Source: an uncultured Pseudomonadota bacterium (lineage in GTDB: Bacteria; Myxococcota; UBA796). From it: a stretch of DNA of 6,613 nt. The notes below the pieces were generated by a model. It made no database searches. It was given only the letters and a program-made list of their open reading frames with translations, and was not told the origin of the DNA. How positions within the stretch are numbered: the stretch's first letter is position 1; each line of letters starts with the position of its first letter. Positions 5,876 through 6,613 of this stretch are shown in pieces. A program made the translations under genes and the position numbers. The stretch covers positions 1 to 6,613 of the forward strand of contig CAJWHX010000196.1 of NCBI GenBank assembly GCA_913040875.1, given 5' to 3'.

Positions 5876-6595
5876 TTAGACTTTTCCGACAACGACACGT
5901 TCGATTCCTGCGAGGTCTTTGTGTACGGTGGTAGAGTGCAGTCCAGATTGAGTCATGATCGATTCAACAGACTGAGATTGGTGAATGCCGACTTCAACCG
6001 CGACGGCGACGTTGGCCCGTTGCTGAGCCATTGGAATGAGTACATTGTATACATCCAGTCCATTTGACCCACCGTCCAAAGCAATCCGAGGTTCGTGGAT
6101 ACTCACTTCTGGCTCTAGATCAAGGATGTCATTCGATGGAATATAGGGAGGGTTGGATACCACCACATCGATTGAACGGTTGGGCGGGATTGGGTCGAAG
6201 AATCGCCCTTTGAGTACGGCGACTCGATCTTGTACACCATGTTTTTCAACATTGGCCTTGGTGCAGGCGATGGAACCGCTGGACATCCGGCGCCACCTGT
6301 GCGCCTTGCCCTTTGCGGTGCTGCCGTCCTTCAGCTTCACCGTGACGCCATCATCCGACTGCAATTCAAGAACTTGCTTCCACGGCAGTTCAACTTCTCC
6401 GAACAAGGGGGACTTGAAGGTAAGAATGTTGTCGCTTAGCTTCACAATCTCGCCGGTAAGACGATCGCCGTTTTTCAACACCACATTGGCTGCGATAACC
6501 GGGCTACTGAACAGGGAAAGTACAACTGCACAGGCGGGCGCAAATTTGAACACAAGGGGGAAATTTTTCACGTTTACTTCTTTTAAGACAGGCAT
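5876..6595 (-). CDS. prmC: Chimeric frame: DUF481 N-terminus joined to C-terminal half of PrmC (HemK) methyltransferase
   Basis: The 239-residue frame joins parts of two unrelated proteins. Residues 1-36 are an export signal (KNFPLVFKFAP, hydrophobic core, SPVIA, cut near 35). Residues 37-97 (VVLKNGDRLTGEI at 38-50, LPWKQVLELQSDDG at 70-83) match the first domain of DUF481 outer-membrane proteins. From about residue 105 the text is PrmC, the SAM-dependent enzyme that N5-methylates the Gln of the GGQ motif in peptide release factors. IACTKANVEKHG is at 109-120, the substrate-binding NPPYIP at 148-153, EPEV..HEPRIALDGGSNGLDVY at 161-183, and the closing KDLAGIERVVVG at 226-237. The PrmC helical N-terminus and glycine-rich SAM motif I are absent, and the DUF481 barrel is absent too. 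PrmC has no reason to be exported, so a working fusion is unlikely. AAGGAG at 6607-6612 lies 11 bases before this ATG; a GTG at 6571 is an alternative start. Each half is confidently assigned; the join is best read as an artefact or rearrangement. Confidence 0.8.
   Translation of the reverse strand: MPVLKEVNVKNFPLVFKFAPACAVVLSLFSSPVIAANVVLKNGDRLTGEIVKLSDNILTFKSPLFGEVELPWKQVLELQSDDGVTVKLKDGSTAKGKAHRWRRMSSGSIACTKANVEKHGVQDRVAVLKGRFFDPIPPNRSIDVVVSNPPYIPSNDILDLEPEVSIHEPRIALDGGSNGLDVYNVLIPMAQQRANVAVAVEVGIHQSQSVESIMTQSGLHSTTVHKDLAGIERVVVGKV
6265..6300. other. Join point between DUF481 and PrmC sequence
   Basis: DUF481-like sequence is clear up to about residue 97 (DGSTAKGK), and PrmC-like sequence is clear from about residue 107 (SIACTKAN). 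The ten residues between (AHRWRRMSSG) fit neither family well. GC content does not change across the point (about 50% at 5941-6120 against about 51% at 6301-6600, counted by hand), so composition does not identify a foreign side. No insertion-sequence ends or target duplications are visible. Confidence 0.65.
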
Positions 6596-6613
6596 TGTCC
6601 CGATGTCTCCTTG

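Noticed and set aside
5704..5934. 76-residue plus-strand frame after the peroxiredoxin
   Set aside because: It starts at a TTG without a ribosome binding site, includes the tandem duplication, runs antisense into the PrmC coding end, and resembles nothing known.
6301..6613. Foreign DNA at the right end judged by base composition
   Set aside because: Hand counts give about 51% GC here against about 50% in the PrmC part, so composition gives no support. The argument for a join rests on the protein families only.

Overview
The window looks like a piece of a Gram-negative bacterial chromosome with moderate GC (about 50% in the stretches counted by hand), probably from an uncultured environmental lineage. 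The pointers are a lipoprotein signal peptide ending in a lipobox, an export signal on a DUF481-type protein, and dense multi-pass membrane genes of the GT-C glycosyltransferase type. The very short 'LLAC-N-G' lipoprotein start and the ceramidase-like family suggest a marine deltaproteobacterial or myxococcotal relative. That is only an impression, because no marker gene fixes the taxon.

Positions 1-4989 hold four genes, all on the minus strand and probably one transcription unit. In order of transcription they are: (1) a 613-residue polytopic membrane protein with a large extracytoplasmic insert; (2) a 472-residue GT-C (family 39/PMT/ArnT-like) glycosyltransferase whose start overlaps the end of gene 1; (3) a 59-residue DUF5989 membrane protein; (4) a neutral-ceramidase-like lipoprotein that runs off the left edge. 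Together they look like an envelope lipid or glycan modification unit: two membrane proteins, of which at least one should move sugar from a lipid carrier, a small membrane partner, and an outer lipoprotein hydrolase that may cut an N-acyl amide. That combined role is inference.

Positions 4990-5197 form a divergent intergenic region carrying a perfect 10-bp palindrome. On the plus strand at 5198-5707 lies a complete two-cysteine AhpC/TSA-type peroxiredoxin with an excellent Shine-Dalgarno. Downstream, a 168-bp convergent spacer contains a 19-bp exact tandem duplication.

The right end (5876-6595, minus) is one open frame made of two unrelated halves. The N-terminal half is the export signal and first domain of a DUF481 protein. 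The C-terminal half is the end of the release-factor glutamine methyltransferase PrmC/HemK. Both families are cut at the same point, near 6265-6300. This is best read as a join, either a chimeric assembly or amplification product or a real rearrangement, and not as a functional fusion.

The most interesting points are this chimera, the Ser-to-Thr change at the expected nucleophile of the ceramidase-like protein, and the unusual company of the DUF5989 gene. No CRISPR array, RNA gene or insertion sequence was seen.
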